Origin: Deferribacteraceae bacterium UBA1873
GTDB lineage: Bacteria; Chrysiogenota; Deferribacteres; Deferribacterales; Flexistipitaceae
Assembly: GCA_002338145.1 (NCBI GenBank)
Contig: DDHP01000039.1
Span: 20,945-43,150 of the forward strand
Direction of reading: 5' to 3'
Length of the DNA stretch: 22,206 nucleotides
Position numbers and translations under genes: made by a program. Below the pieces are notes generated by a model. The model saw only the letters and a list, made by a program, of their open reading frames with translations. It did not search any database and was not told the DNA's origin. Positions 7,495 through 15,738 of this stretch are shown one piece after another. The number at the start of each line of letters is the position of its first letter. The first letter of the stretch is position 1.

Positions 7495-8311
7495 CAAAAA
7501 GATAGGTTTTCTAGGCTCTGGTAATATGGCGTCGGTTCTGATTAAAGGTATTTTGAAAGCAGATTTGGTTAATGATAACAATATTTATGCAAGCGATATT
7601 GATCTGGAGAAACTTGACAATTTGAAATCGGAATACGGAATAAATACTGTATTCAAAGATAACAACAAAATTGTTAACGAATGTGATGTCGTGATTTTCG
7701 CGGTAAAGCCACAAATAATGGAAAAAGTGATAAAAGAGATAAACAGTTCTCTCACAAGTGAGAAGCTTTTTATTTCAATAGCAGCAGGAATTTCAACAGA
7801 ATATATTGATAGTTTTACCGATACTTCCCTTAAAATTATACGTGCAATGCCCAATACACCGGCTTTGATTATGGAAGGTGCCACAGCGATATGTCCAGGT
7901 GCCAATGTTTCCGAAGATGATTTAAGGATTGCAAAGGAGATTTTTTCAGCAGTTGGGGTTGTTGCTATTGTGGATGAGTCCCAGATGGATGCTGTTACCG
8001 GTCTTTCCGGAAGCGGACCTGCTTATGTATTTATGATAATAGAAGCACTCAGTGATGCCGGAGTAAAAATGGGTTTGTCCCGCAATGTTTCCATGAAGCT
8101 GGCGGCTCAGACTGTTATGGGTGCTGCTAAGCTCCAAATAGATACAGGTATGCACCCTGGAAGGCTGAAAGATATGGTAACATCTCCAGGTGGTACGGCT
8201 ATTGCCGGTATTCATACTTTGGAGCAGGGGGGGCTGCGAACCACACTCATCAATGCTGTAGAGAATGCTACGCTCAGATCAATTCAACTGGGTAAAAAAA
8301 ATGGGAAATAA
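7484..8311 (+). CDS. proC: Pyrroline-5-carboxylate reductase
   Basis: ProC reduces 1-pyrroline-5-carboxylate to proline with NAD(P)H, the last step of proline synthesis in the cytosol. The 275-residue protein has the Rossmann dinucleotide motif GFLGSGNMA (8-16), FAVKPQ (72-77), the MPNTPA motif (122-127) and the family signature GLSGSGPAYVFMIIEAL (173-189), followed by the C-terminal helical domain with HPGRLKDMVTSPGGTAIAG (224-242). Length is normal. AGGGAGA precedes the ATG, which lies inside the end of the esterase gene. The proBA genes are not in the window. Confidence 0.96.
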   Translation: MLSNKKIGFLGSGNMASVLIKGILKADLVNDNNIYASDIDLEKLDNLKSEYGINTVFKDNNKIVNECDVVIFAVKPQIMEKVIKEINSSLTSEKLFISIAAGISTEYIDSFTDTSLKIIRAMPNTPALIMEGATAICPGANVSEDDLRIAKEIFSAVGVVAIVDESQMDAVTGLSGSGPAYVFMIIEALSDAGVKMGLSRNVSMKLAAQTVMGAAKLQIDTGMHPGRLKDMVTSPGGTAIAGIHTLEQGGLRTTLINAVENATLRSIQLGKKNGK

Positions 8312-8312
8312 T

Positions 8313-8879
8313 ATGCCAAAATTTGATGTTATTTTAAAAGCAGCAATCAAGATTATCGGTCAAAAAGGTTTCCATAATGCAAAAATTAAAGATATAGCAT
8401 CGGAAGCTGATGTGGCTGACGGTACCATATATAACTATTTCAGTAATAAAGAGGATATTCTTGTTACCATATTCAGAATCAAGCTGGAAGATTATGTGAA
8501 TAAGGCTAAACGTGAGATAAAAGGTGTTGAAGATACGGAAAAAAAACTTGAAATTCTTATTAGGCATCACTTTAAAGTTATGAGTGAGAATCCTGATCTC
8601 GCGAAAGTTCTGCAAGTTGAACTAAGACAACCGAATAAGGAAATGCGCACGAAAGTAAGGCTCCATCTGAAAAACTATTTCAATATTATAGAAACGGTAA
8701 TTAATGACGGCATTGCTAAGGGAATCTTTAAGAAAAATTTACATATACATCTTGCCAGAGAAATGTATTTCGGCACGCTGGATGAAGTTATTTCAACCTG
8801 GGTTTTTTCCGGTCAGCACTGGAATCTGAACGCTCATGTTGATGAACTCACTGAAATGTTTACAAAAGCTTTTAGTTAG
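8313..8879 (+). CDS. TetR-family regulator, FadR (YsiA)-like
   Basis: This 188-residue one-component regulator has an N-terminal TetR helix-turn-helix (about 5-50) with KIKDIASEADVADGTIYNYF and NKEDIL; the exact string VADGTIY-x-YF-x-NKEDIL is characteristic of the Bacillus FadR/YsiA group that senses long-chain acyl-CoA. The C-terminal ligand domain (60-188) is less conserved. ATG at 8313 is chosen because GGGAA lies 5 nt upstream and the codon falls 1 nt after the proC stop; an in-frame ATG at 8301 would add four residues. A fatty-acid or acyl-CoA signal is inferred from family resemblance only. The nearby esterase and ACS-like genes are plausible targets. Confidence 0.85.
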   Translation: MPKFDVILKAAIKIIGQKGFHNAKIKDIASEADVADGTIYNYFSNKEDILVTIFRIKLEDYVNKAKREIKGVEDTEKKLEILIRHHFKVMSENPDLAKVLQVELRQPNKEMRTKVRLHLKNYFNIIETVINDGIAKGIFKKNLHIHLAREMYFGTLDEVISTWVFSGQHWNLNAHVDELTEMFTKAFS

Positions 8880-8888
8880 TGTGAATTT

Positions 8889-10463
8889 ATGCACTTATAT
8901 TCGGTTTTTCACCTTTTTTTGATTATTACCGCAGGATATATTATTGGTAATTTCAAAATAAAAGGTTTTTCACTGGATGTATCGGCTATACTGCTTGTAG
9001 CTCTTACGGCAGGTCATTTGGGTGTGGTTATTCCTGAAGAATTCAAATATTTTGGTCTTGCCATTTTTATTTATTCCATTGGGTTACAATCGGGGCCGGG
9101 ATTTTTTGAGACTATAAAAAACAAAGGACTAAAATTAAATTTAATAGCGACCAGTTTTATTGTTTTGATTTTTGCCGAGATTTTAATTTTTTCTTGGATT
9201 TACGGCTTTGATGATACAGTTAGATCGGGCATGTTCACAGGTACAATGACCAGTGCTCCTGCGCTGGCGGCCAGCCTGGAAGTAAACAATTCTCCTACAA
9301 TATCCGTTATTTTCGGAGTGGTTTATCCTTTTTGTATAATACTGACAATTATGTATCCCAAAGTTGTCCCACGATTGCTTAAACTTGATCTTGCTTACGA
9401 GAAACGTATCTATGAAGAAGCATTAAAAGAGATGTATCCGCCTATTGTTACCAAAAATTTTAAAATTACTAATGAAAATTTCAAAAGGCAAAATATAACA
9501 AAATCCGAAGTCCAGGAAATGACTCAAACCAATATAGAAAGAATTGAGTCAGACTACGATATTGATGAATCGGAGCTGGATCATACGATGCACTATGGTG
9601 ATATTGTCCGGGTAACGGGAACTGTTGATCAGCTGGAGAAAATCAAGGTAGTTCTGGGAGAAGAGGTTAACGAAACAGTTACTTTTCATGATAACCTGAA
9701 AGTTTTGCGTCTGCTGGTTACCAACAAAAATGTTGTAGGGAAAAAAATAAGTGATCTGAAAGAACTAAATGCAATGGGTGCAAGCATTTCAAAAGTTAGA
9801 CGTTCGGGAATTGATATCAATCCCGGCCCCCACTTAACTCTTATGTTGGGCGATAAATTATATATTACAGTTCCGGAAAAATTTGAGAAAAAAGTCACAA
9901 ATTTTATTGGGGATAATTTATTAAATTTTCCGGCTGGGGATTTTTTGCCAATTTCACTGGGCATTGTGATCGGCATGATAATCGGTTTTATGCCTTTTAA
10001 TATTCCCGGAGCGGGTGAGTTTAAACTGAGTTTTGTCGGTGGCATACTTATTACTGCACTTGTGTTGGGACGCCTGGGGAGGACAGGTAAGCTGGTGTGG
10101 CAATTGTCGCCGCATTCCGCAAGTTTAATGAAAACACTCGGACAGCTTATTTTCCTGGCAACAATCGGAACGGAGGCAGGTAAATATTTTCTGGCATCTA
10201 TGGATATTACAGGTCTTGTTGCGGTGTCATTTTCTGTTTTATCTCTTTTGATAACTTTTCTTGTTTTTACATTTGTTATGTTTAAAATGCTTAAATATAA
10301 TGTACTTGATGTCCTGGGTGTTTTTGCCGGCAGTATGACATCCACACCCGCACTCTCCATGGCAACAGATGTTTGCGATTCCAGCCGTCCAGCCGTTGCC
10401 TATGCGGCTGTTTATCCTTTTGCTCTTATTATTACAATTTTTCTTGCGCAGGCTGTTTTGTAA
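8889..10463 (+). CDS. AspT/YidE-family transporter with RCK-C domain
   Basis: This 524-residue membrane protein belongs to the aspartate:alanine exchanger (AAE) family. Two hydrophobic halves (about 1-160 and 352-524) flank a soluble region (about 170-345) with a partial and then a complete TrkA-C/RCK-C-like module (268-342, with GKKISDL and GDKLYI). The halves carry repeated family motifs: GTMTSAPAL (118-126) and GSMTSTPAL (481-489), and VVYPF (144-148) and AVYPF (507-511), reflecting an internal duplication. Substrate is unknown; dicarboxylates or amino acids fit the family. It starts 9 nt after the TetR gene and is followed 2 nt later by a VTT/DedA-like gene. Confidence 0.85.
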   Translation: MHLYSVFHLFLIITAGYIIGNFKIKGFSLDVSAILLVALTAGHLGVVIPEEFKYFGLAIFIYSIGLQSGPGFFETIKNKGLKLNLIATSFIVLIFAEILIFSWIYGFDDTVRSGMFTGTMTSAPALAASLEVNNSPTISVIFGVVYPFCIILTIMYPKVVPRLLKLDLAYEKRIYEEALKEMYPPIVTKNFKITNENFKRQNITKSEVQEMTQTNIERIESDYDIDESELDHTMHYGDIVRVTGTVDQLEKIKVVLGEEVNETVTFHDNLKVLRLLVTNKNVVGKKISDLKELNAMGASISKVRRSGIDINPGPHLTLMLGDKLYITVPEKFEKKVTNFIGDNLLNFPAGDFLPISLGIVIGMIIGFMPFNIPGAGEFKLSFVGGILITALVLGRLGRTGKLVWQLSPHSASLMKTLGQLIFLATIGTEAGKYFLASMDITGLVAVSFSVLSLLITFLVFTFVMFKMLKYNVLDVLGVFAGSMTSTPALSMATDVCDSSRPAVAYAAVYPFALIITIFLAQAVL

Positions 10464-10465
10464 AG

Positions 10466-11026
10466 ATGCTGAAACTTTATTGGTTTATCAGGATTCTTTT
10501 CTCTTTGATTTTGCTGGGAATGATAGTGTCAATGGTTTATGTCAGCTTAAATTATTATACCGTTGAGACAAAAATGTTGGATTTGGTGGAAAACTATGGC
10601 TTTTTTGCTGTTTTTTTAATCAGCTTTTTTACAGATATTCTTGTTCAACCGATAGGCCCGGATATTACAATAATAGGTGGAATTTTACTTGATAAGAACT
10701 TTTTGTGTATTTCGTTTTTCGCTTCTTTCGGAAGTATTTTAGCCAGTTTCTTCAGCTATTTTTTCGGTAAGATATTCAGTAACTTTGGATTAAACAAATT
10801 GCATACATTGAAAAATTATAAAAAATACAGAAAAATCTATGCCAAATACGGTTTATTTACGCTTAGTGTGGGAGCGTTAACACCTGTACCTTACGTACCT
10901 ATGTGTTGGATAGCTGGTATTTTCAAAATTAAAATTTCTAAATTTATGATATTTGGTATAATTCCGCGGGTTATACGCTTTTTTACACTGGGTGTGGTTG
11001 TGCATTATTTTCATATCCTGTATTGA
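10466..11026 (+). CDS. VTT/DedA-like small membrane protein (YqaA-type)
   Basis: This 186-residue inner-membrane protein has an N-terminal transmembrane helix (5-27), a hydrophobic hairpin-like region (45-75, with QPIGPD at 61-66), a segment at 80-103, and a C-terminal GALTPVPYVPMCWIAG (136-151) motif typical of the VTT domain. Family members are lipid scramblases or undecaprenyl-phosphate/membrane-homeostasis proteins. The ATG at 10466 is 2 nt after the transporter stop and only a weak ribosome binding site is visible; an in-frame reading frame extends upstream to 10373 but only inside the transporter gene, so 10466 is preferred. It converges with the DUF294 gene across just 3 nt, with no terminator between. 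Confidence 0.72.
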   Translation: MLKLYWFIRILFSLILLGMIVSMVYVSLNYYTVETKMLDLVENYGFFAVFLISFFTDILVQPIGPDITIIGGILLDKNFLCISFFASFGSILASFFSYFFGKIFSNFGLNKLHTLKNYKKYRKIYAKYGLFTLSVGALTPVPYVPMCWIAGIFKIKISKFMIFGIIPRVIRFFTLGVVVHYFHILY

Positions 11027-11029
11027 ATG

Positions 11030-12949
11030 TTACATCCCTATTATTTTACTGAAGTGCCTTTTGGTGGAATCCTGCAGTTTATCTGCCACTTTAAAGGCTT
11101 CTTTTAAAAGTTCCTGCTCATTTTTGGGTAATTCATATGGGTCCAAATAATGATCTGGTTTTTTACCCTGTTCTATTAGTTTAATTTCGTTTTTTAATCG
11201 AATATACGTAAAATATTCAAAAGCAGCTTTTATATGTTCAGCTGTAGCTTTATTGAATACTTTTTTTTCCACAAGTTTATCCAGTCTTTCCAATGTTGTA
11301 TTAGCATAAGTATTGTGCTTGAGCATGTACATACGGACACAGTCCACAATAAATATACTGCCATTCTCCTTTACTGACAATTTTCCTTTATGCTCTTCTT
11401 CAGTTGATGTAACAAATCTCCCCAAAAAGCCAAAAGGGACTTTGTGCTTAAAATCCAATTGCATCATTTGGTACAAAAAGAGCATATCATCCTGAATTGT
11501 TTTGAGAATAAAGTTCTTAAGGTTGTTCAACAATGTAGAATCGCCAATTAAAGGGAAAAAGTCGAAAAAGATAGAGGAATACCTTACTCTTTGTGGCTCC
11601 GGAGTTTTAATCCACAATGCCACTCTGTCTTTCCATTCATCCAAATTTCCTCTCCACTTGGGGTTACTCACCATAACTCCACCTTTACAGAGGGGGTATC
11701 CAATGTATGCCAGTGCTTTTGTTAATCTTTCAGAAAGTGGTATAAAGAAGTCTAAAACCTGCTGTTCCTTTTCTTTTGGATAATTTTCAAAAATTAAACC
11801 GTTATCCTGATCAGGTCCTAAAAGCATTTCTTTTCTGCCGCCACTGCCCATAATCATAAAACAGTAATTTATCTCAGGATCTTTATAACCTTCTTTAATC
11901 ATTTCATCATAAATAAGTTCAAAACATCTTCTTATTATATTGTGGTGAATGTATGATATAATTTCCATTGTTTCTACATGTGATCGGTTTTCAACAAGCA
12001 GAGCTTTTGCTATTGAAACTATCTCTTCTTTTATCCGTTTCAGGTTTTCTACGCTATTTGCTTCTTTAGCTTTGCCTACCAAAAATACAGATTTTTGGCT
12101 CCGAAAGCGCATCAAATCTCTTATGGAAATAATTCCCGTGATTTTATTGTTATTTAGCACCGGTAAGTGGCGAATATTGTGTCTTAGCATAAAAGCTGCA
12201 GCTTCGTACATATATTCATTAGAATTTACATAATAAGGATCATTGGTCATAAATTCTTTGGCTTTGATGGTTTTTAAACATTTATCATCCTCTCTTGCCA
12301 TAATTTTTGTAACCAAATCCCTTTCAGTGACTATTCCTGTTAAGTTTTCAGAGTCATCATAAATCAGCACTGAGCTGATTCCTTTTTCTGTCATAATTGC
12401 TGCTATTTCACCCGCTGTGGTTTCCGGTGAAACTGCTACAGGCTCAGGAGTCATTATTTCCGAAACTTTTTTCTGAAAAGGGTAGGCATCTGTGTGTATT
12501 GAGTGGTCTATATCATGACTTTTCACAACCTCTTTATATAATTTGCGGATTCTGGAAAAGGCTGCTTTGTTGAAATAATTGCTGACAATAGGGTATTTTC
12601 TTGCAATTTCAAGAATCAGCTCCTTTGGAATAAGAAGGCATTCCGTTTCCTTAAGCGTTCGGGCGCCTGCGGAGTAGTTTTCACTGGCAAAAATGGGGGT
12701 CCATCCAAAATATTCCCCCTCACTTCTGTAATCCACTGCAATCTCCACTCCTTCGTTGGTTTCGGAAAAAATTTCCACCAACCCTTTATCTATAAAGTAA
12801 AGATATCCTGTGGGTTCGTCATACTGAGAGAAAACAATGTGGTTTTCAGGATATGTTTTGGATTTGCATTTATCCCTTAATAATTCGGATATTTCTTCCG
12901 GAAGATTTTTAAAAGGTTCTACATTTTTAATGTGATTTAATACAGGCAT
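11030..12949 (-). CDS. cNMP-binding/CBS-pair/DUF294 nucleotidyltransferase-like signalling protein
   Basis: This 639-residue cytosolic protein has a cyclic-nucleotide-binding-like domain (about 10-120), two CBS domains (about 163-215 and 231-283), a DUF294 nucleotidyltransferase-like domain (about 305-445) and a DUF294_C helical domain (455-635). The nucleotidyltransferase motif is present: GSGGRKE (368-374) followed by DQD (380-382), as in GlnD-type enzymes. Proteins of this architecture often lie beside sodium:solute symporters of the acetate type, as here. The likely role is to sense adenylates or cyclic nucleotides and control carbon uptake, possibly by modifying a partner; this is inference. 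GGAGA precedes the ATG. It follows the small membrane-protein gene by 11 nt. Confidence 0.88.
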   Translation of the reverse strand: MPVLNHIKNVEPFKNLPEEISELLRDKCKSKTYPENHIVFSQYDEPTGYLYFIDKGLVEIFSETNEGVEIAVDYRSEGEYFGWTPIFASENYSAGARTLKETECLLIPKELILEIARKYPIVSNYFNKAAFSRIRKLYKEVVKSHDIDHSIHTDAYPFQKKVSEIMTPEPVAVSPETTAGEIAAIMTEKGISSVLIYDDSENLTGIVTERDLVTKIMAREDDKCLKTIKAKEFMTNDPYYVNSNEYMYEAAAFMLRHNIRHLPVLNNNKITGIISIRDLMRFRSQKSVFLVGKAKEANSVENLKRIKEEIVSIAKALLVENRSHVETMEIISYIHHNIIRRCFELIYDEMIKEGYKDPEINYCFMIMGSGGRKEMLLGPDQDNGLIFENYPKEKEQQVLDFFIPLSERLTKALAYIGYPLCKGGVMVSNPKWRGNLDEWKDRVALWIKTPEPQRVRYSSIFFDFFPLIGDSTLLNNLKNFILKTIQDDMLFLYQMMQLDFKHKVPFGFLGRFVTSTEEEHKGKLSVKENGSIFIVDCVRMYMLKHNTYANTTLERLDKLVEKKVFNKATAEHIKAAFEYFTYIRLKNEIKLIEQGKKPDHYLDPYELPKNEQELLKEAFKVADKLQDSTKRHFSKIIGM

Positions 12950-12960
12950 ATATGTCTCCG

Positions 12961-13338
12961 CTATTTGGATTTGCTTTTTTTCTTCTTGTTATCCCAGAAC
13001 GGATGTGCATGAGTTTTTAGTATGTATTCTCCAAATATTTTAAACCAAATTGTAACGCCAGCTATACCTGTCCATTTGTAAAATGGATATACAAATCCAA
13101 AAGGTAAAGCACCTATAATTGCCCAGACAATTGCAATCCCAGCTAAAAGATTTAATAATCCTGAAAAAGGTGCCCATTTTTTGGGATTATTCGGTGGGTT
13201 GCCTCCCTTTAGGGCAACATTAGAGTAATCTTTTTTTATAAATATGTTATATGCATTTTTCAGCCAGTAATAAGATATTGGAAAAAGAGCGCCGAATAGT
13301 ATCCATGCCATTATTACATAAGGGTCAATTCTTAACAC
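12961..13338 (-). CDS. Small membrane protein of unknown function in the symporter locus
   Basis: This 125-residue protein has an N-terminal hydrophobic segment (about 7-27), a soluble loop with a GGNPPNNPKKW motif (45-55), two more hydrophobic segments (about 57-80 and 85-107), and a Lys-rich tail. I do not recognise the family. The start is GTG at 13338, with AGGAGAG about 5 nt upstream; the overlapping ATG two bases earlier in another frame stops at once. It lies between the symporter terminator and the cNMP/CBS/DUF294 gene (11-nt gap), so the two are very likely co-transcribed, suggesting a membrane partner for that signalling protein. Confidence 0.75.
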   Translation of the reverse strand: MLRIDPYVIMAWILFGALFPISYYWLKNAYNIFIKKDYSNVALKGGNPPNNPKKWAPFSGLLNLLAGIAIVWAIIGALPFGFVYPFYKWTGIAGVTIWFKIFGEYILKTHAHPFWDNKKKKSKSK

Positions 13339-13355
13339 ATTACTCTCCTAAGCTT

Positions 13356-13385
13356 ATATTATTAACAGTATTTAAGTGTTGGCAA
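13356..13385 (-). promoter_or_regulatory. Candidate promoter for the small membrane protein/DUF294 operon
   Basis: On the minus strand TTGCCA (13385-13380) and TAATAT (13361-13356) are separated by 18 bp, just upstream of the GTG at 13338. The gene pair needs its own promoter because a terminator separates it from the symporter. Confidence 0.4.
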
Positions 13386-13423
13386 GACATCAATATCACA
13401 ATTTTAAAATTTTGAAAATAATT

Positions 13424-13461
13424 TAATAAAAAAAGGCTTCCCTTGAAAAGGGAAGCCTTTT
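13424..13461 (-). terminator. Rho-independent terminator of the symporter transcript
   Basis: A perfect 14-bp stem (AAAAGGCTTCCCTT at 13431-13444 and its complement at 13448-13461) with a 3-nt loop lies 15 nt after the symporter stop. Read on the minus strand it is followed by a T-run (A-run 13428-13434 on plus). It is the clearest terminator in the window. Confidence 0.92.
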
Positions 13462-13475
13462 AATTAAGATCGGTT

Positions 13476-15284
13476 TTAGTGCCCTCTGGCTTCGCCTGAT
13501 CCTTTCGGATAACGGATATTCTCAACCATTTCAGCGATATCATCAGGTACTTTTTGAGTCATATTTTTCACAATAAACGCCGCGGCAAAGTTTATGATAG
13601 CACCAACTGCTCCGATAGCGTTTGGTTCTATACCAAATATAAAATTAGGTTTTCCACCAAAGAGTCCTAAAAATTCCGTACCAGGAATAAAGAAGAAACC
13701 TTTATGGGCGAAAACATATATCATTGTAAAACCGATACCAGCCAACATCCCGGCAATTGCTCCCTCTTTGTTCATTGTCTTGCTGAATATCCCCATCATA
13801 AGAGCAGGGAACAGTGAACTGGCTGCCAAACCGAAAGCTATAGCAACGGTACCGGCAGCAAAGTCAGGAGGATTCAGCCCCAGGTATGCTGCAAAAAGTA
13901 CGGACAGTGCCATAGCTATCCTTCCTGCCATAAGTTCACCCTTTTCACTCATATCAGGCTTTATCATGCCTTTAATAAGGTCGTGGGATATAGCGGAAGA
14001 TATAGCGAGTAAAAGTCCTGCAGCGGTAGACAGCGCGGCAGCAAGACCACCGGCAGCAACCAAACCTATTACCCATCCGGGTAGTTTAGCAATTTCAGGG
14101 TTAGCAAGAACTATAATATCCCGGTTAACGGTAAGCTCATTGCCTTCCCAACCTGCAGCTGCAGCTTTATCCAGAATTGACTGGTTGCTTGTGCCTGCAT
14201 TGTAGTACTGTATACGCCCGTCATTATTTTTATCTTCCCAGCTGAGCAGACCGGTTATTTCCCAGTTTTTCATCCACTGAGGTCTGTCTTCATAAACCAG
14301 ACTGTTGCCGGGTGCAAAAAAGTCTCCGTTGTCCTGCAGTGTAGCTTTGTTAACTGTTGCGTGAAGGTTAAGTCTTGCCATAGAAGCAACAGCAGGACAT
14401 GTTGTGTAAAGTACAGCGATGAACAGAAGTGCCCAGCCTGCTGACAATCGGGCGTCTTTAACCTTGGCAACTGTAAAGAAACGCATAATAACGTGAGGCA
14501 GACCAGCTGTACCTATCATAAGTGATAGGGTGTAAAAGAACATATTTGTTTTGCTTAGCCTGAAATATGTGGTGTACTCATTAAAACCCAATCCTTTAAC
14601 AACAGAATCCAGTTTTTCTAAAAGAAAAGCACTTGTTTCTTCATATCCTGACCAAAGACCCAGCTGGGGTATGGGATTACCTGTTATCTGAAATGCTATG
14701 AAAATTGCCGGTATTGTATAGGCGATAATCATTACTAAGTACTGTGCCACCTGTGTATAGGTAATACCTTTCATACCACCCCAAACAGCGTAAAAGAAAA
14801 CAACAATCATACCGATTAATATACCGACTGTGTTGGAAACTTGCAGAAATCTTGAAAAAGCTACACCGACACCGGTCATCTGACCGATAATATAAGTCAA
14901 TGAAGCTATAAGAAGGCAAAGTACAGCAACAGCTGTAGCTGCCCTGGAGTAATACCTTGTCCGGAAGAAATCCGGAACAGTATATCTGCCGAATTTTCTA
15001 AGGTACGGCGCCAAAAGTGTAGCCAGAAGAACAAAGCCACCTGTCCAGCCCATGAGAAAAACGGAACCGCCGTAACCCATAAAAGCAACAAGGCCTGCCA
15101 TCGATATAAAAGAAGCCGCGGACATCCAGTCAGCAGCAATCGCCATACCGTTTGTTACAGGATGGACACCACCGCTGGCAACATAAAAGTCTTTAGTACT
15201 GCCTGCACGCGCCCAAACAGCTATACCGATGTAAAGCCCGAAAGTTAGAATAACAAAAAAATAGATCCATATCTGTGTACTCAT
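13476..15284 (-). CDS. Sodium:solute symporter, acetate-type (VC_2705-like), large subunit
   Basis: This 602-residue inner-membrane protein belongs to the sodium:solute symporter (SSS) family, ActP-like/VC_2705 branch. It has about 13 hydrophobic segments; the N-terminal FYVASGGVHPVTNGMAIAADWMSAASF block (33-59) and GGLAAALSTAAGLLLAISS (412-430) are SSS signatures that include sodium-site residues. A hydrophilic insert (about 305-400) between membrane segments carries an EF-hand-like loop D351-K-N-N-D-G-R-I at 351-358. The likely substrate is acetate or another short carboxylate, taken up with Na+; this is inferred from family and from the DUF4212 partner gene 12 nt upstream. Transcription ends at the strong hairpin downstream. 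Confidence 0.92.
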   Translation of the reverse strand: MSTQIWIYFFVILTFGLYIGIAVWARAGSTKDFYVASGGVHPVTNGMAIAADWMSAASFISMAGLVAFMGYGGSVFLMGWTGGFVLLATLLAPYLRKFGRYTVPDFFRTRYYSRAATAVAVLCLLIASLTYIIGQMTGVGVAFSRFLQVSNTVGILIGMIVVFFYAVWGGMKGITYTQVAQYLVMIIAYTIPAIFIAFQITGNPIPQLGLWSGYEETSAFLLEKLDSVVKGLGFNEYTTYFRLSKTNMFFYTLSLMIGTAGLPHVIMRFFTVAKVKDARLSAGWALLFIAVLYTTCPAVASMARLNLHATVNKATLQDNGDFFAPGNSLVYEDRPQWMKNWEITGLLSWEDKNNDGRIQYYNAGTSNQSILDKAAAAGWEGNELTVNRDIIVLANPEIAKLPGWVIGLVAAGGLAAALSTAAGLLLAISSAISHDLIKGMIKPDMSEKGELMAGRIAMALSVLFAAYLGLNPPDFAAGTVAIAFGLAASSLFPALMMGIFSKTMNKEGAIAGMLAGIGFTMIYVFAHKGFFFIPGTEFLGLFGGKPNFIFGIEPNAIGAVGAIINFAAAFIVKNMTQKVPDDIAEMVENIRYPKGSGEARGH

Positions 15285-15296
15285 ATAATATCCCCC

Positions 15297-15554
15297 TTAT
15301 TCTTCCAGAACATCAAATTCTCTGTCCAGGTTGTTGACAATTTTACAGTAGATGAAGATGAGCGCGATAAACACAATAATTGAGCCCTGCTGAGCAAACC
15401 AGAACCCCAGCTTGGCTCCTGCAATCTGAATGTTATTCAGCCAGTCCACGATTAAAATTCCAGCAACATAGGAAACGAGAAACCATACAACTAATATGTA
15501 GCCAATAATTTTCAGGTTTCGCTTCCAATATTCCTCCATACGTTCTTTGTCCAT
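15297..15554 (-). CDS. DUF4212 small subunit of the sodium:solute symporter
   Basis: This 85-residue protein has a charged N-terminus (MDKERMEEYWKRNL), two transmembrane helices (about 15-37 and 52-72), and the conserved LGFWFAQQGSIIVF (49-62) and NLDREFDV (74-81) motifs of the DUF4212 family, annotated as small subunits of acetate-type symporters. It precedes the large subunit by 12 nt and is surely co-transcribed with it. AGAGAGGT lies upstream of the ATG. The protein presumably sits in the inner membrane with the large subunit; the contribution to transport is not established. Confidence 0.92.
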   Translation of the reverse strand: MDKERMEEYWKRNLKIIGYILVVWFLVSYVAGILIVDWLNNIQIAGAKLGFWFAQQGSIIVFIALIFIYCKIVNNLDREFDVLEE

Positions 15555-15611
15555 AAATACACCTCTCTGAAGTTTTTAAAAAAAACATGTTGCAAAAAAG
15601 TTAGTTTGCCT

Positions 15612-15625
15612 GATCACCTCCTTTT
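15612..15625 (-). promoter_or_regulatory. Orphan anti-16S (super Shine-Dalgarno) element in the symporter leader
   Basis: The minus strand reads AAAAGGAGGTGATC, a 12-14 nt complement of the conserved 16S rRNA 3' tail. It sits in the predicted leader about 58 nt upstream of the DUF4212 ATG, whose own binding site is separate (15561-15568). No ATG, GTG or TTG lies 5-12 nt after its GGAGG core. Confidence 0.5.
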
Positions 15626-15657
15626 ACACTATAAAATACATCTTCCAAATTTTCAAT

Positions 15658-15686
15658 AAAGTAATACATTGTTTTAGATATGTCAA
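15658..15686 (-). promoter_or_regulatory. Promoter of the DUF4212/symporter operon
   Basis: On the minus strand a perfect TTGACA (15686-15681) and TACTTT (15663-15658) are separated by 17 bp. Transcription would start near 15651 and give a leader of about 97 nt. Confidence 0.55.
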
Positions 15687-15738
15687 TCGATATTTTTATT
15701 TTTTTTGTTAGTTCCAGAAAAGCTCATTCTACTAATAA

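Noticed and set aside
9686..10360. Open 224-codon minus-strand frame opposite the AspT-type gene
   Set aside because: It is a shadow of a strongly conserved transporter gene on the other strand.
10373..11026. Longer start for the VTT/DedA-like protein
   Set aside because: The extra 31 residues are entirely inside the transporter gene and Cys/Ser-rich, and the ATG at 10466 follows the transporter stop directly.
13594..14205. Open 203-codon plus-strand frame opposite the symporter
   Set aside because: It is antisense to a clear SSS gene, is low-complexity (Ala/Pro/Ile rich) and has no ribosome binding site or family motif.
15612..15625. Plus-strand GATCACCTCCTTTT as the end of a 16S rRNA gene fragment
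   Set aside because: Flanking sequence has no further rRNA similarity, so it is read instead as a Shine-Dalgarno-type element on the minus strand.
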